NCBI RefSeq assembly: GCF_048569485.1
Contig: NC_134353.1
Location: forward strand, 531,495,008 to 531,559,007
DNA length: 64,000 bases
Direction: 5' to 3'
DNA from: Anomaloglossus baeobatrachus
Taxonomy: Eukaryota > Chordata > Amphibia > Anura > Aromobatidae
How positions within the stretch are numbered: position 1 is the first letter of the stretch. Below: more notes on the stretch, generated by a model. It ran no database searches. It was not told where the DNA came from and saw only the letters and a list, made by a program, of their open reading frames with translations. The DNA itself is not shown here.

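Noticed and set aside
63676-64000. Repetitive protein frames on the minus strand
   Set aside because: They are translations of the 24-bp minisatellite; all three frames are open for the same reason.

Overview
The window reads as vertebrate nuclear DNA, most probably from a frog (anuran) with a large, repeat-swollen genome. The one host gene supported is HAUS6, subunit 6 of the HAUS/augmin complex. It starts at 9851 on the + strand and runs off the right edge. Fourteen coding exons totalling 1,647 nt (549 codons, reading frame continuous across every junction) are spread over 52.5 kb, so about 97% of the gene seen here is intron. The large C-terminal part of the protein lies beyond 64000. The frog assignment is an inference: it rests on protein similarity recalled from memory and on the mix of repeats (DIRS tyrosine-recombinase elements, a Tx1-type L1, Tc1/mariner, hAT and many fold-back MITEs). 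A salamander is not excluded.

Layout. 1-9400: intergenic DNA with two hAT-type elements flanked by perfect 8-bp target duplications (185-1635 and 7256-7930), a solo LTR with a 5-bp duplication (3019-3672), several inverted-repeat MITEs and a 51/50-bp alternating minisatellite (8265-8550). 9420-9850: CpG-containing HAUS6 promoter and 5' UTR with CCAAT, CRE-like, E2F-like and YY1-like motifs. 9851-15439: exons 1-8, with a C-rich minisatellite in intron 2, a decayed mariner in intron 5 and a decayed DIRS-like element between exons 5 and 6. 15440-24462: intron 8, holding a DIRS element (18643-22523) and a fold-back, Penelope-like element with a hammerhead-like motif (23006-24319). 24463-25727: exons 9-11. 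25728-38032: intron 11, holding a second DIRS family (26477-37583) that was itself hit by a 5.7-kb L1/Tx1-type LINE with a 15-bp target duplication. 38133-49071: intron 12, with Tc1 remnants, another family-2 DIRS (42117-45985) and a 0.9-kb MITE. 49139-62218: intron 13, with a TTAA-flanked MITE, tandem duplications, a CA-rich array, a 370-405-bp tandem module and the longest DIRS copy (55368-61218). Exon 14 ends at 62398, and a 24-bp minisatellite fills 63785-64000.

The strongest unexpected signal is shared by four of the DIRS copies, all lying in the same direction as HAUS6. Each carries a good splice acceptor in its internal complementary region and a near-consensus splice donor at its right end, framing a potential cryptic exon of 280-318 nt. 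A fifth, decayed DIRS relic keeps the donor-like end. Nothing here looks like a CRISPR array, operon or other prokaryotic system.
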